Assembly: GCA_000181795.3 (NCBI GenBank)
Contig: CM012954.1
Location: forward strand, 5,839,932-5,903,931
Reading direction: 5' to 3'
DNA: 64,000 bases
Source: Trichinella spiralis
Lineage: Eukaryota; Nematoda; Enoplea; Trichinellida; Trichinellidae
In this document: positions 12,177-27,772 of the stretch, piece after piece
Numbering within the stretch: position 1 is the first letter of the stretch
Layout of the letters: each line of letters starts with the position of its first letter
Notes under the pieces: generated by a model
Told to the model about the DNA's origin: nothing
Databases searched by the model: none
The model's input: the letters and a program-made list of their open reading frames with translations, nothing else
Made by a program: the position numbers and the translations under genes

Positions 12177-12416
12177 ATAATTAACTGATCAAAAATTTCA
12201 ACTAAAACTCACTATCATAAATATTCTTTTATAAATATAAATATATATTTATAAAGAATCAAATAAAAATGCATTGACAATCTGAATTTCACTAGTGACC
12301 ATAAAATTTTCCATGAGATGTGTGCTTTTTCGTTGCTTTCACGTAAACAATCACGGATTGCAGTGAAATGAAGAACAACAATACAATATTCGTTAATGCA
12401 GGCAGCTAAATGACGG

Positions 12417-14773
12417 TCAGTTTGCAAAGATCTGATGAAACCGTTCACAAGACGGCAGTCCCATTGTTTCAGCTCTGGTATATAAATCTTTATCTCCAGT
12501 TATTCGAGCTCTCCAAAGCATATTTTCTTCTAACAAAAAATATCCCATTATCGAAAATTTATAAGTATCTTTTTCAAACATGCAGCAATAAAAATTCTTA
12601 CTCTGATTTTGTTCTCTTATGCAATTACTTTTCAAAATGTTTATATATTCTTGTTCTACATGCGCTTCTATCTGCATTATCGAAGATTCTGTTTTGTAAT
12701 GCTGCTCAAAATCTGATCGAACAAAATACTTCACTTGCAAACCCGAAGTCCACCTTTCAGTGTTATATTTACTAAAATATAAAGTAATATTTCAGAAAAA
12801 TTACTTATTATTTATTTTTAATAAATGAACTCACCTGGATTTCGTCAAAGAATACACTGGATCTGCCGAAAAAAGTTGGCCTATTATAGTTACAATAAGC
12901 ACGATCAAAATTGGAAAAACTTGAAAAAATGTATTCAACGGATTCTGAAAATATTGAAATTTCAATATTAATCGGCAAAAAATTTTTTAAACAAAGACAT
13001 TTCAAATAAAATTTTAAACGGAATGCAACATATGGAATCACTGTTTATTTGAAATAAATGATTCGAATTCAAATGACATTTAGAAATATTGATTCATCAT
13101 AAAAAGCATTTCAAAGTATGATAAAAGTCACCGACTTCAACTATCTTATTGCCAGTACTGTACATAATAAATTAAATATTATTTCACATTAAAATAAATT
13201 TACAACTAACAGTTACATGAGAAAAGCATACTTGTATAAATGAATTTCCCTCCTTTAAATCAATTACACATTAGTCAACAACAATCTGGAAAAATCAATA
13301 AATGGAACATCTTAGCAGTGCAAACTAATTAAACAGTCATTATAATAAATCACATGAAACATGAATGATTTTCTCAACAAATTACGGTCAAATTTAAAAC
13401 AAACAAAAATAAGATATCAGCATAAAGTAGAACAACATACCTCATGCTCGTCACGATCATAGCGAAAATGAAATGCGCTGCCACGGCGAAAAATTTGGTC
13501 ACGAGGAAATGTGCCTCCAAAAAACATGTTGAAAATCTCTTCCGCCGACATTTCAGCTAAATGAAAAAAAATGCAAAAAAGTTAACTCAACTAAAAATAC
13601 AATATCTTAAGGGAACTAATAGTCTACACCGGGTAAAAATAACAATTGAATTAAATTTGTTTATGTGAAATAAAATTAGAATTTTTCTTCTCATAAATTA
13701 CAATACTTCTCAATAATATATATTATTAAATATCAAAAATACATCACCAAATAAAATATTAAAATAAACTTTCCCATGAAATGGTTAAAATGATCCCAAA
13801 TTATTATTAATAAGGAAATAAATCATAACAATGAGAAAAATATTTTAGTTTACCTTCAAATCCACGTGTATAGTCGTATTCATTAAAACCATTTCGACGG
13901 GTTGTTCCTACTTCTGATTCATTTCCATACATATCATAGCGTTCACGTTTCTTTGGATCACTTAAAACTGCGTATGCATTACCAATCGCTAAAACCAAAA
14001 AAATACATTTCATATGCATAAAAAATAAATAAATAATATATATGCATGCCTTTGAAAGCTTCAGTAGCTCCAGGCACACTGCATTTATCCGGATGAAACT
14101 GAAGTGCCAATTTTCTGTACTGCTTCTTCAGTTCTAATTCCGTGCAAGATTTCGATACATTTAAAATTTCGTAATAATCTTTGCATTTTCTTATCCTATT
14201 ACTCAAAGATGGATTTCTGCTAATTTACTTTAAGCAACATCAAATACCTTTTTACAGCTTTCAAATCGGCCTCAGAATAATCTACGTTAATTTGAGGAGC
14301 AGAAGGCGTTCGGCGTGTAGAACTAGACCGGCTACGGCTCGAATTACAAGATCTGTTGGCTCGGGAATAGAATTCACCGGACGGATTATTTTCAAATTCT
14401 GGCTGAGAACTGCTTGCATGAAAGTGACCTCTATAATGACAAAATATTACTTTAAAATGAATGTATATATACTGGTTTACGAAAAAAATATTACTGTTCC
14501 TCTTGAAAAGAGCCGGAAGAAACAGACCCATTTTTCTCTATGTTAGCTAAATCAGCTGCTTCTGAGATTAACTCTAGAAGAAGAAGAATACATAAAAAGA
14601 ATACATACATAAATACAATGGTAAAAATAAAATTCATTACTTAAAACATCAGGACTATTGCACAGTTTCTTCGCCTTGTGTAGAAATTTAACAGCTTTCG
14701 CTTTATTGCCCAAGCGAAAATTTTGCTTAGCCAGTTCAATGCAACGCAGGCTTTCATCACGATTAGCATCCAT
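12417..14773 (-). CDS. DNAJB12: DnaJ homolog B12/B14-type ER membrane J-protein
   Basis: DNAJB12/14 proteins are tail-domain J-proteins of the ER membrane that recruit cytosolic Hsp70 for membrane-protein quality control. Eight exons (14641-14773, 14495-14573, 14248-14430, 14050-14195, 13854-13988, 13441-13556, 12835-12944, 12417-12771) give 418 residues in phase. The start [18 protein letters not shown] matches the family. A Ser-rich linker leads to the J domain ([14 protein letters not shown], the HPD motif in [20 protein letters not shown], then [18 protein letters not shown]). A hydrophobic segment ([20 protein letters not shown]) follows, then the DUF1977 tail ([35 protein letters not shown]). 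The intron after the J-domain exon starts with GC, not GT (donor at 14048-14049); the protein reads through exactly as expected with this donor. Identity is firm. Confidence 0.95.
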
Positions 14774-16322
14774 TTTCAATTTCTCAAATAAGCTCACAAA
14801 TCTGAAGGCGGAAAGTGATCAACAAATGATGTTTGAACTTCAAAAACATAAAATTACATAACCATCACAACTTTAACGGAAGATGAATACAAAATAAACT
14901 TTCAACACAGTGCATACTGTAATGTTAAATGTGCTTCACGTACAAATGACAAATAATCTTTATTATTGCTTGTAATAATTTCAGTGATTTGTAACAAATT
15001 TATAACAGTCATCATTAAAACTATTCAAATTTATAAAATAATATAAAGTATATTTCCCGTATTTGTATGTATAAATAATTATGCAAATTAGTCACAAACA
15101 CATGATATAATAACAACAACGATAATGAGAAATAGTAGTCAATGTACATAAAAGTTATTTATGTTCAATTCTCTATAATAAAATGTATTAACATTTTTAT
15201 TTCAAAATTTTAGTGACATTGAAAACTTTAAAAAAATAAATCGAGTCTACGGTAAATTGTACTTTCATGAGAGATGACGTGTAAGCGGTGATGAAATTTA
15301 TTGTTACAATGGAATTTCAAGATGATGAAAGTAATGCTGTTAACCCCTATTTCAAACTGAGGAAAGTATTTCAAATGTACCATTTTTTATTTATAAAATA
15401 ATTTACATTTTTTTAAATTACAGTATTGAGTATTCAGTTTTATTTGATAAAGTTCGTAAGCAAAAAAACAGATTCAGTTAATTATTAATGTAAAACAAGT
15501 TTACATGAACATGTATTATCATTTCTGCTCTATTTATTTTTGAAATAGCAAAATCAAATCCCAATATTTTAATAAACAGATACCCGATGTATTATTACTT
15601 CGATTACTTTTTCAAAATAAAAAATAAAAACGGCAAATACCGCAATTATCTTAATCTAATGGTATAATTAATTCGAAAAATACAATTTTATACTTTTCAG
15701 TTTTAGTAAAATTATGCTTAAATTCTTTTACGAAACTTAAAAATGAAATAATTCTCGGTGTATTAATCGTAATCACATATATTCATTCGGTGGAAAAATA
15801 AAGAAAAAAAGAACATTAATCGTTCATTTAATATCATGTGAATATTAAACCCGACGGAATTCAACGTCTAAAATTAAAACTTCAAGTTAGGCTTAAATTT
15901 CAGATGACGCTTACTTGATCTTTGAAGTAAAGTGCACTTCTTCCTACTGTGGTTATGATTTTTCACGAGGAAAAGCCAATTGAAAGTGACGCAAACCTTG
16001 ACCAAATTAAGTCTGAGGAGGAAAAAGCGCATAATGTTTGTTCGTTTACTGTAAATTGTTCACAGATTTTGAAAAATTTACTTTCACCGTTACTGTTCGA
16101 CGTAACCGGAAATTAGTTGTAATTTATTTATCAGTATATTTTTTTATTGGTCGAACACAAAATAAATGTTTTGATAAGTCATGTTGAATAATAGACTAAA
16201 ATTCATGCGAACCTTAATTTAAAAAAATAAACCAGCGAAGCGATTTTTAAATTCGTCTTCAGTTAACCAAATAGCAAGTAGTCGAATAATACTTCATTCT
16301 TGCTGTTAACCGGATGCCGATA
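14774..16322. other. Intergenic spacer, only weak coding hints
   Basis: AT-rich DNA between the DNAJ and UBE2D genes. On the plus strand a short open stretch from an ATG at about 15309 reads MEFQDDESNAVNPYFKLRK before a GTATTT donor, and an open stretch at about 15908-15985 after a TTTCAG reads DAYLIFEVKCTSSYCGYDF before a stop. They do not join into a recognisable protein, so I do not call a gene. Confidence 0.45.
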
Positions 16323-17755
<1,433 letters not shown>

Positions 17756-19085
17756 TTATGCTGAACAAATTCCAATTTTCCCCTAAAAATATTGAATTAA
17801 TAATTAAAAATGACATATTAAACATTAAAAACTAACTCTAGAACTTTGTCAACTGCACAACACCACCGACAACTCGACCACTCAACGATAATGCAAGTGT
17901 GCTACAGTAAACTATTAAACATCAGGCTGTAACTTTTTTATATCACATTGTTACTTTTTAAAAAAATTTTATCACAATAAAAAACAATTATAGATTACAA
18001 TTTTCTTCAAATTATACTCCATTATAAAAACAGAAACGGCAATACTCGCTAATTATTTTTTTCAAAAAATCAACACCATAGCCATATATTTTAATCTATC
18101 ACATTCATTTTTTTAATTTTTTAATTATTATTATTTAATTCGTTATTTTTTTAATAAAAATATATTGATCATTATAATAACAATGACCATACAATAAAAG
18201 ATTATCAAGTATTTGTAAAATATTTAAATTATGTTGCACATCTTTTCATACTTTGCGAAAAAAGCAAGATTATCTTCAACTAAATTTCAAGTGAAATTAT
18301 TTAACTAATTAATAAATGCGGAATAAAAATGTAAAATTAAAATATGCTTTGTTAGCAAAAAATATTAACTTCATGTTTAAGTAATCAATCATTGGGTAAA
18401 AATAAGAAAACGCCCAAGAAAACTTATCTACTTCATGAGGTAACTGATTAAAAATAAACATAATTTTGACTTTTAAATTTTATAGTACTTCATAAATTTA
18501 AATAATTCAATCAATTTTGCTTAAATAATTCATAAAAACATGATACTTTGCTTAACATATTTAAAGTTTGTAAATTAAGAACGACTACTTTGTCAAACTT
18601 CCTGAATAGTCAATTCCTCTTTTTTCGATACTTCTTTTTTTTCTGCATTGCTTTTCTGCTGTTAATTTGGAGTTTTCGGTTATCAATTCAATGTCATTTG
18701 GCAAAAAATGTGAAATGAAGGTGAAGGTTTTAGATTTTAGTTGATCATTGGAACTTCACTATGCCCGTAATGTATGATAATAAATTGTGTTGCACTTTCA
18801 AAAGGATTACTGTGAACTAATTGCATTCTAATTAGAAGTGACACAATTAAATAGTTGCACTTGTAAAAGTGCAAAGCCGATCATAAACAAACAAGCATTG
18901 AAAACCGAGTAATTATAATTACTAGTTCATCATATGTAATACCCTAGTTCTGTAGCAAGTAAGTGTGAAATAAGTCGGAAACAACTGCTAAATTTTTTCT
19001 CAAAAAAAATTTCAGATATATTCAGTTCTGCATATTACTTTATTTTGAAAGTGATAAACCAAAACTAATTTCCAGAACTACTGAA
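17756..19085. other. Intergenic, no gene seen
   Basis: Very AT-rich spacer with many A and T runs between UBE2D and the proteasome gene. It presumably holds the UBE2D promoter (near 17760-17950) and the proteasome 3' end. I see no coding exon on either strand. Confidence 0.6.
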
Positions 19086-20990
<1,905 letters not shown>

Positions 20991-21789
20991 TTAACGTTTT
21001 CTTCGCAATGATAAAGTGTTTCGACGTTTCCATGCTTTTCTTCTGCTACCACCAATAGTCTGGGAATATCCGATGCCTAAAAATTAACAAAACATTAATT
21101 ATTACATGCTACAATTATAAATACAAACAAAAAACAATATATGCAAACCTTTTCCTAAACCGCGAGATCTTTTTCCCGCCTTTGTCAAGCCACGCATTTC
21201 ACGATGTTTCATAGTCGGCTTACAAATCCATTGTAAATCTGGATCACGACGAATTGCTTTATGCATCGGATCGACCAAAATCACTTCATAAAATTTAAAT
21301 GTTGAATCTTGGCCAACCCAATAAGAATTCAACACTCGCAAAGCTCCACATCGACGACCAACTCGTTGCTGAAATTTCAATTCTCTTTTAGCACCTGAGA
21401 ATTCTGTGAACAAATAAATTAATACTTCGGCAATTGACTGCAAACTTCGCTTCATTTTCAACTGGTTAACACCATGATTTTTTGGTTTCCCATAAGTCTG
21501 ACCTTTGGTAACCTTGCGTTTACGACCACCTCGTCTTACACGAACTCGATATATTACAAAACCTAAAAGAGTAAAAAATAGCTGAAAATATCAAAAATCT
21601 TTAAATATCAAACATACCTTGTTTAGCAACATATCCAAGACGCCTTGCTTTTTCCGGACGTGTTGGTCGCGATGCGCGGTGTATAGCTGACAACTGTCGA
21701 TAATGCCAGGTTCGAACTCGAAGCAAAAAACGCATAACGTCACTCTGCTTCTTTCTCCATATCTCTTGCATGTACCGGTAGGCACCCAT
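20991..21789 (-). CDS. rpl-15: 60S ribosomal protein L15
   Basis: This large-subunit ribosomal protein is assembled in the nucleolus and acts in cytosolic ribosomes. Four exons (21618-21789, 21426-21562, 21149-21368, 20991-21076) join in phase to 204 residues, the exact family length. It starts [20 protein letters not shown] and contains [56 protein letters not shown] and [20 protein letters not shown], ending [20 protein letters not shown] then KR. A GCACAG acceptor-like site lies five bases before the ATG, so a 5'-UTR intron or a spliced leader is likely. Identification is certain. Confidence 0.98.
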
Positions 21790-22644
21790 CTCACCTGTGC
21801 AAAAAAGTTTTTTTTAAGAAACAAAATACAACTGGGCATATGTACATGTATATATATAAGCGGTTCGCTTTCTTATCTATCACAAAATCAATCATCAAGT
21901 AAATGAAGCAATTAGCAAAAACCAAAACTTTTTAACACAAAGCAACTATTCATCAATACGTGCCAAAAATTTATAAGTAATTGTAATTCTTTTATGTTAT
22001 TTAGAATATAAAACAATACATAAAAAATAACCTACTGGAGCAATCAATTGAAATATAAGACAAACTCCAACTTGTCAGTTTAAATACAGTATACCTACCA
22101 TATATCACAAGTTCAAATAAATAAATATTATTTTTATCAAAATAAAAAATTACATATTAAAACTTATTTATTTAATTTTCAATAAACTATTTAAGTTGGA
22201 TTTTTAATTTTATTCTAAATTTAGTTGAATTCAACATTTATAATTAACATTAAATAAAACTAAATATTTTAATGCTAAACCATACTTGCTCACATGTTTT
22301 ATCATATATTTGTATTTAATGAATAAATAAATTGATTCATTGATAGAATTTTGTGTTTTTTAATAAAAAGATATAAACAGTGAAATTGGCCATTTTTGAA
22401 AACAACTTACAAAGAAAAGTAAATTTTACGGGCATATTAAAATTTGTTTCATCATATGCCATGCTGAAAACTTGTACTTTACGTTTTATAATACTGAAAT
22501 ACAAAATCCATTGGTTATTTAATATGAGAATAAATCGACAATTTGAAATTATAAAACTAAACAGATTGTTATGTAAAGTAGATCAGCAGCACTTGATGGC
22601 GAACTTTGTCTCATTTGTTATTTTGCATTAGCATGGTGAAAATT
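21790..22644. other. Intergenic, no gene seen
   Basis: AT-rich spacer upstream of RPL15. No CDS is supported. An open frame at 22380-22631 on the plus strand has no family resemblance and no splice context. The RPL15 promoter should lie near 21800-22000. Confidence 0.55.
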
Positions 22645-23016
22645 TCAAAATACATCCAATTCTTGAATTGAACAAGCAGAACACACGCGAAGGCAGTACA
22701 CATCCCAATAAGAACAATGTAGACAGCAAACTCTCACTGACGTCGGTGAAGGAACACAAACAGAGAAGCATAAAAAATCCCAGGCGGTGCATGCTTCGCA
22801 GTAGATTGCACTAATGTGCGGAACGGTACGACAAGACCTGAGGCATGCCCAATCGTAAAGCGAACATTCATAACAATAAATCATTCCAGTAGACGGTGAA
22901 CACGAGATAATACAATAAAAGTCAGTCACTGAACATAGATTACACTGCTTCACATTTAAACATTTTAAACTGACATTAAGAAGTAACAATATAATAACGT
23001 AGACAAACTTTTTCAT
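22645..23016 (-). CDS. Small secreted protein with four tandem Cys repeats
   Basis: A single exon encodes 123 residues. MKKFVYVIILLLLNVSLKC is a signal peptide. The mature chain is four copies of one motif, C-x2-C-[ST]-x2-D-x2-C-x3-C, at about residues 25-39 (CNLCSVTDFYCIISC), 48-62 (CYECSLYDWACLRSC), 73-87 (CEACTAWDFLCFSVC) and 98-112 (CLHCSYWDVYCLRVC), spaced 23, 25 and 25 residues apart. The Asp is invariant and an aromatic or hydrophobic residue follows it each time. Links contain Pro and Ser and often end in IY before the next repeat. There is no membrane anchor. I do not recognise the family. Conservation of every Cys and Asp across four copies argues for a real, selected protein and against a chance frame. 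Sixteen motif cysteines could form eight disulfides or bind metal. Confidence 0.8.
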   Translation of the reverse strand: MKKFVYVIILLLLNVSLKCLNVKQCNLCSVTDFYCIISCSPSTGMIYCYECSLYDWACLRSCRTVPHISAIYCEACTAWDFLCFSVCVPSPTSVRVCCLHCSYWDVYCLRVCSACSIQELDVF

Positions 23017-23389
23017 ATTAAAACTTTAATGTAAGACGGATAAAACTCACGTAAACAAACGTATATATCGATGAATTTCATAAAACAAAAATACATGCCT
23101 CGCAATCTATATACAAATAATGATGACATCGTAGAGCATGTTGAAATTGTACATTAGGCATCTCATAGGTTTTCAACGATTTTTTTTATTGACGTCATAA
23201 GTAAATATTCAACAGAATACGGTAATTTTCTACAATTGACAACAAATAGACAAAAACTTGAATTTACTTTAAAGCGAAAGTTTGAATTCTGCTTCAACAT
23301 GAAGAATTGTGAAAAATCTGAAATTTAAATATTCAAACAAACAGAGACCAGTAGTATGAAAGATGAAGGAAAGAAAATTTTTATTCTGT
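23017..23389. other. Intergenic, no gene seen
   Basis: Short AT-rich spacer between the 5' end of the Cys-repeat gene and the 3' end of the PAPS transporter gene. It probably holds the Cys-repeat gene promoter. Nothing else is visible. Confidence 0.5.
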
Positions 23390-24746
23390 TCAGACAGAAC
23401 TTTTTTTCATATCAAAATTTCTCCTTTTTTTCAAATGTGCATTGCCTAAAATTTTCACTGGAATAGTGATAAAAACCATCGCTATTCCCAGTATGCCTAA
23501 TTCAGTGATGTCATGCTTGTAAAGAATGCAAGAAATAAGAATGGAAAGCGCCTGTCTTATGGTCATCATCAAAGTAAAACCGACGGCACCAAAGTGACGA
23601 ATGGTATAAAATATGAAAAACTGTCCCACAGCACCAGATAAAGAAGAAAGTAACAAATCTTCACCAAAGTTATCATGCTGCGTTATGAATCGAAATGAAG
23701 AAAACAACCGTCCTTGTCTGATAAGTGATATCAGTGTTAAAACGCAACTGAACATATTAACACCGCTCATCATTTGCAAAGATGATATTTTATATTTGTC
23801 GAACAACACATTTTGCCAGTTGCTTGTAAAGCTATCAAATACCAAATAGCCGATCATTAATGTAATTCCGGAAACTGTTACGGATTCAGTGGAACGTGAA
23901 GACGAATGCTTTCCACCGAACAGCATGAACAACGACACGCCAATAGCTATCATCAAAGCGCACGTATAGTCGTGGCGGGAATAAATTTTTCTTTGGACAA
24001 CTTTACCCATCAACATCACCGGAACCACTTTTGAGCATTTGAATAACACTTGAGCTGGAAAAGAAATGAATTTCAACGCTTCATACTGACACCAACTGCT
24101 CAAGATGTTCGCCAAGGATGCGTAAGAAAATTCATACAACGGTGCAATCACTGCATCTGGCTTGGTCAACAAGAAAACAGCAGTGCTTATTAAAAATGCA
24201 ATCAGTCGATTGAAAAATACCAAAAATTCTGAATCTTGAAAACCATCGTACGATCTGACATTGCTTACAGCCGAATTTCTCCTAATATAATTCTGAGTCA
24301 TCACCTTCTCTTGCAGAACACCCCACGTTATGTACGTAACTTGAAGACCGACAAAGCAAAAGCACAAACGTAAAAATGTAGAAAACAGAGTTGAAACATT
24401 CGAGTGCTCAGAATCAGAAGCTTGTATCATCTTGGATTTGTTAGAAAATTTTCGACCATAAAACAATATGCTTAAAAAAAAGTTATTAAATCTTCCTTCA
24501 ACATTTCCATCTGAAAGAAAATAACATAAATCTACATTGACAAAAGTAATTAACTACGGAAGAACCTGTTTCAAACTTTTCGTCTTTGAAACACGCTACA
24601 AAAAGGTAACAAGGCAAAAGCACCATAGCATATGTCATGCAGTCGTCAACAAAACGAAATAACCAAAATTCAGTAAATGACGATATAAATGTTGCAGTAT
24701 AATTTTCGCTAGTAGTGAAAAATTCCGCGTCGTCCAGAACCCACAT
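23390..24746 (-). CDS. pst-1: Golgi PAPS transporter (SLC35B2/PST-1)
   Basis: This antiporter moves the sulfate donor PAPS from cytosol into the Golgi lumen, which is needed for sulfation of glycans and proteins. Two exons (24566-24746, 23390-24510) join in phase to 433 residues. The N-terminal exon has FTEFWLFRFVDDCMTYAMV, CYLFVACFKDEKFET. The second carries GLQVTYITWGVLQEKVMTQN, NILSSWCQYEALKFISFPAQ, KVVPVMLMGKVVQRKIYSRH, YLVFDSFTSNWQNVLFDKYK and FFIFYTIRHFGAVGFTLMMT, all close to human SLC35B2. It has about ten membrane segments and ends in a Lys/Arg-rich tail. It is head-to-head with prefoldin 3. The only intron is short, so the transporter core is uninterrupted, unlike its neighbours. 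Confidence 0.96.
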
Positions 24747-25306
24747 AATTCAATTGCTTGAGGAAAATATCAGAAAAATAAAAATCGTTTCCAAAATTAT
24801 AAAATTAAACACCATTACCTTTTCACTGAGTAAATTGCACAAAATGCACATCCAGATGATAGGACATTTGGACGCAATAAAAGTTATACATACTGTATTT
24901 TCAAAAGTGATGAAGTTGAATAATTGAAGATTTTATTAAAAATCACATATAAAATCAAAATTCGATTCGATTAGTAAAAGATTTTATCTATTCTATTGTT
25001 ACAGTTTTTTCTAATTGACGTGTTTACAAAAATAATACCATAATAAAACTTTTATTCCTTTTATTTTGTGAAAGTCATAATTATGCAGATATACTTCAAA
25101 ATTTCAAAATTTGGTTGAATTATATATCTAATGTAGATTATTATCGTACAAAAAATAATACAATCCTACTTGATTGTGGTGTACTGTAGTTAAAATTAAT
25201 AAGGTATATTTTAAAGTGTGAGCGGAGTATTTTTAGAAGGTAAAATTTCTTTTGATACAATGTAAAGTATTATTTATTGATAAAATTGTTTTTTATTTTC
25301 ATAGGA
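24747..25306. promoter_or_regulatory. Divergent spacer, PAPS transporter / prefoldin 3
   Basis: A 560-nt AT-rich spacer separates two head-to-head start codons and must hold both promoters. Before the prefoldin ATG a donor-like GTAAAAT near 25240 and an acceptor TTTCATAG at about 25297-25304 suggest either a 5'-UTR intron or a trans-splice site. Confidence 0.5.
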
Positions 25307-25909
25307 ATGAATAATATTCATGCAGTAGAAGGAACAGAAAACGATGGAGATGTAGAAAATCGAAATTCTATCGAAGATGCATTCTCTGAAGATATTCCAG
25401 TAGCGGAATTCATTGGCGATGTTGAACAGTTTTCGATTAAATCTGGTCTCTCATATCAAGAAATTATTCAGCAAGCTACGCTTACTCTTCATCGTTATAA
25501 AATGATAGACAGACATGTGCGACAAAGTGTTGAACGATTGGCAGAGAAAATTGTCGACATAAAGAAATCATTGCAGTGCTGTTTTTTGCTGGAGCAAAAA
25601 TTGGCAACTTCGGAATCACTGATTACTCATGTTACGTTGGCAGATAATTTGTTCAGCAAAGTTTCAATTCCACCTTCGAACAGAGTTTGTATATGGTTAG
25701 GCGCGGATGTCATGGTCGAATTCACCGTAAAAGAGGGTATTGAGTTTCTGAAAGGAGAACTTGAAATTGCTGAACCAAGAAAAGAGTCACTTTTGCAAAA
25801 GCTGGATTTCATACGCGAACAAATGACAACTGTTGAAGTGAATATTGCTATGGTTCACAATTACATGGTTTTGAACCGTAACGAAAGCTCAATGGTCGAA
25901 CAGAAATGA
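25307..25909 (+). CDS. pfd-3: Prefoldin subunit 3 (VBP1)
   Basis: Subunit 3 is one of two alpha-type subunits of the prefoldin hexamer, which delivers actin and tubulin to TRiC/CCT. One exon from ATG 25307 encodes 200 residues, close to the usual length. An acidic N-terminus is followed by IPVAEFIGDVEQF, the long first helix (EIIQQATLTLHRYKMIDRHV), an eight-strand hairpin region (IPPSNRVCIWLGADVMVEFT) and the second helix (LLQKLDFIREQMTTVEVNIA, then MVHNYMVLNR). The start was chosen just after a TTTCATAG acceptor; the reading frame extends further 5' but that part is intron-like. Prefoldin 2 is encoded about 21 kb away in the window. Confidence 0.94.
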   Translation: MNNIHAVEGTENDGDVENRNSIEDAFSEDIPVAEFIGDVEQFSIKSGLSYQEIIQQATLTLHRYKMIDRHVRQSVERLAEKIVDIKKSLQCCFLLEQKLATSESLITHVTLADNLFSKVSIPPSNRVCIWLGADVMVEFTVKEGIEFLKGELEIAEPRKESLLQKLDFIREQMTTVEVNIAMVHNYMVLNRNESSMVEQK

Positions 25910-26740
25910 GAAATAGCAAAATGCATTGAAATCATTTATCGCTTTCAATCGGACGTATTGTACATTAGAAGTAAATGTTAGTCTGTGGTAAATTGTCGTG
26001 ATTTTTTCAGTGTATCAGTATAATTGAAATTAAATTGAAAAGAATGATTTTAGATTTTATTTATTTTAATGGTGATTACTTTCCATTTCAAACAAACCAA
26101 CTAAGCCAAACTGATTTCTAAGTCAATCACGGATCGAAGACATTTTAAAAAATGATAAATTAAGAAAACGTCTCTATATATTGCATTGGGCAGCCTAATT
26201 TTAAATGACCAATCAATCAAACAGAACGTCAAGAAATGATTTGCTTTGCATGTTAGTCACAAACATTAATTACGCAAACTAGGTAATGTGGGAAAAAGAA
26301 AACAATTTACATGAATTTTAAAATTTTTTGAAATATTACAATTAGCTATGTAATTTTTTATTTTTCAAACTTTCAAGATTATTTTTAATTTTTTAAACAA
26401 AAATACTTTTCAAATTTGTACTTGCATTATATTATTAGAGTACTATAAATGGCACATCTGATGTCTTGTTCTTCAAAGTTTGACAGAATTGTTTAGCTGA
26501 AAAAGTAATTGGAAATATATTTTCAGTTAATGACCTAAATATTGAATTATTATGTTTCTAATAAAAGTTTTATTCAATTATTTATTAGATTGTGAATTTT
26601 CGTGAAAGCATTTTGATCGCTATGCTGTTAATTTGTTGTTTGAAATTTTCAGTTTTTAGCTTCTCAAATATATCTCGATTTCTAACCTGGGGTTTTAGGT
26701 TTGACTTTTAATTCGATGTGTGCTGAGCGTCAACATTACC
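25910..26740. other. Intergenic, no gene seen
   Basis: AT-rich spacer between prefoldin 3 and the DRAP1-like gene, both on the plus strand. No exon is supported. The 800-nt length makes a shared operon less likely than for the UPF0462-POLR1H pair. Confidence 0.5.
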
Positions 26741-27520
26741 ATGGCTGATTCGAAGATTATGTGTCATACGAGAAGACGAGCTCGAATTCCGCCGGTAAGT
26801 TTGTAGCTTCTTTGTCTCCATTTGGAATTGGATCTACTTTTTCTATTTTCTATTTTCGCTGCTTCAAGGTGAAAGTCAAGCGTGTATTACAATCGAATGA
26901 AGAAGTTGGCAAAATGAGCAACGCAATACCAATCTTATTTTGTACGTTTGGTGTTCATTTTTAGTCGAGTTTATTGTTTAATGTTGTATTGTTTATTAGC
27001 TCAACTATTGGAACATTTTATTGAGCAGTTGTTGATCAAGGCTGACGAAGTAGCAAATGGCTTGTCTGTGAAGACTTTAACTCCAGTCCATATGTATGAG
27101 TGTTGAATTATTTTAATTGAAATTTGATGATTAGCTCAACTAATATATATATTTCTTCTTTTTGGTAAACTTATCAAGTTGAACAACTAGCTAATTAGTT
27201 GTTCTTTTATTATTGTCTTTTTTATCTAACCATATGTAGTTTTGTATAATCCAAATGTTGTATTTTATAGAAAATTTGCTGCTCTCAGGGAACCGACGTT
27301 CAGTTTTTTGAATCCACTGTTGGCAGAATTTGGAGATTATTCCAAAGATCGCCGTGCTATTTCTCTGCTGGAACCGCATTCCAGTGGTTCTTTGCTGGTA
27401 CAACAACCGTCCATTAAACGATTCAAACGATCGAAATCAGTCGATTGTATTAGTGATGATGGAAATGAAGACGACGACGATGATGACGATGATAAGCATC
27501 CTGCAGAGCTTAACAATTAG
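26741..27520 (+). CDS. DRAP1: Histone-fold protein, NC2-alpha (DRAP1)-like
   Basis: NC2-alpha pairs with NC2-beta (DR1) and binds TBP on promoters to repress or modulate RNA polymerase II initiation. Four exons (26741-26794, 26869-26941, 27000-27093, 27271-27520) give 156 residues in phase. The histone fold spans about residues 14-85: RARIPPVKVKRVLQSNEEVG, KMSNAIPILFSQLLEHFIEQ and LSVKTLTPVHIKKFAAL-like sequence (exact residues at the last splice are I-K-F). This fits the DRAP1 pattern FPPARIKKIMQTDEEIGK better than NF-YC, CHRAC1 or POLE4. The C-terminus is shorter than in vertebrates and ends in a run of aspartates (DDGNEDDDDDDDDKHP). The family call within the HAP5/NC2-alpha group is likely, not certain. 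It converges on pyruvate carboxylase. Confidence 0.85.
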
Positions 27521-27772
27521 CAGGTTTCTTTTACCGCACATTAGTGTTCATGACTATTTTATTTATTATCTATTAACTTTTAAATAAAAGCATTGTGAAA
27601 ATTCACCTCAAATGAAATTCATGAATTAATTTTTTCCCAATAAAAATAACTTACGCTATTCAATACAGCGCGCTGTATAAGCAAGCAAGCGCACAAAAGG
27701 GAACGAAGGAAGGCACACACAGTTGAATAATAACACGTCAAACCCAGCAACTGATAATTATCATCAGCATCA

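Noticed and set aside
15309-15985. Two short coding-like stretches between DNAJ and UBE2D genes
   Set aside because: They could not be joined in phase into a recognisable protein; acceptors are weak and composition is AT-rich.
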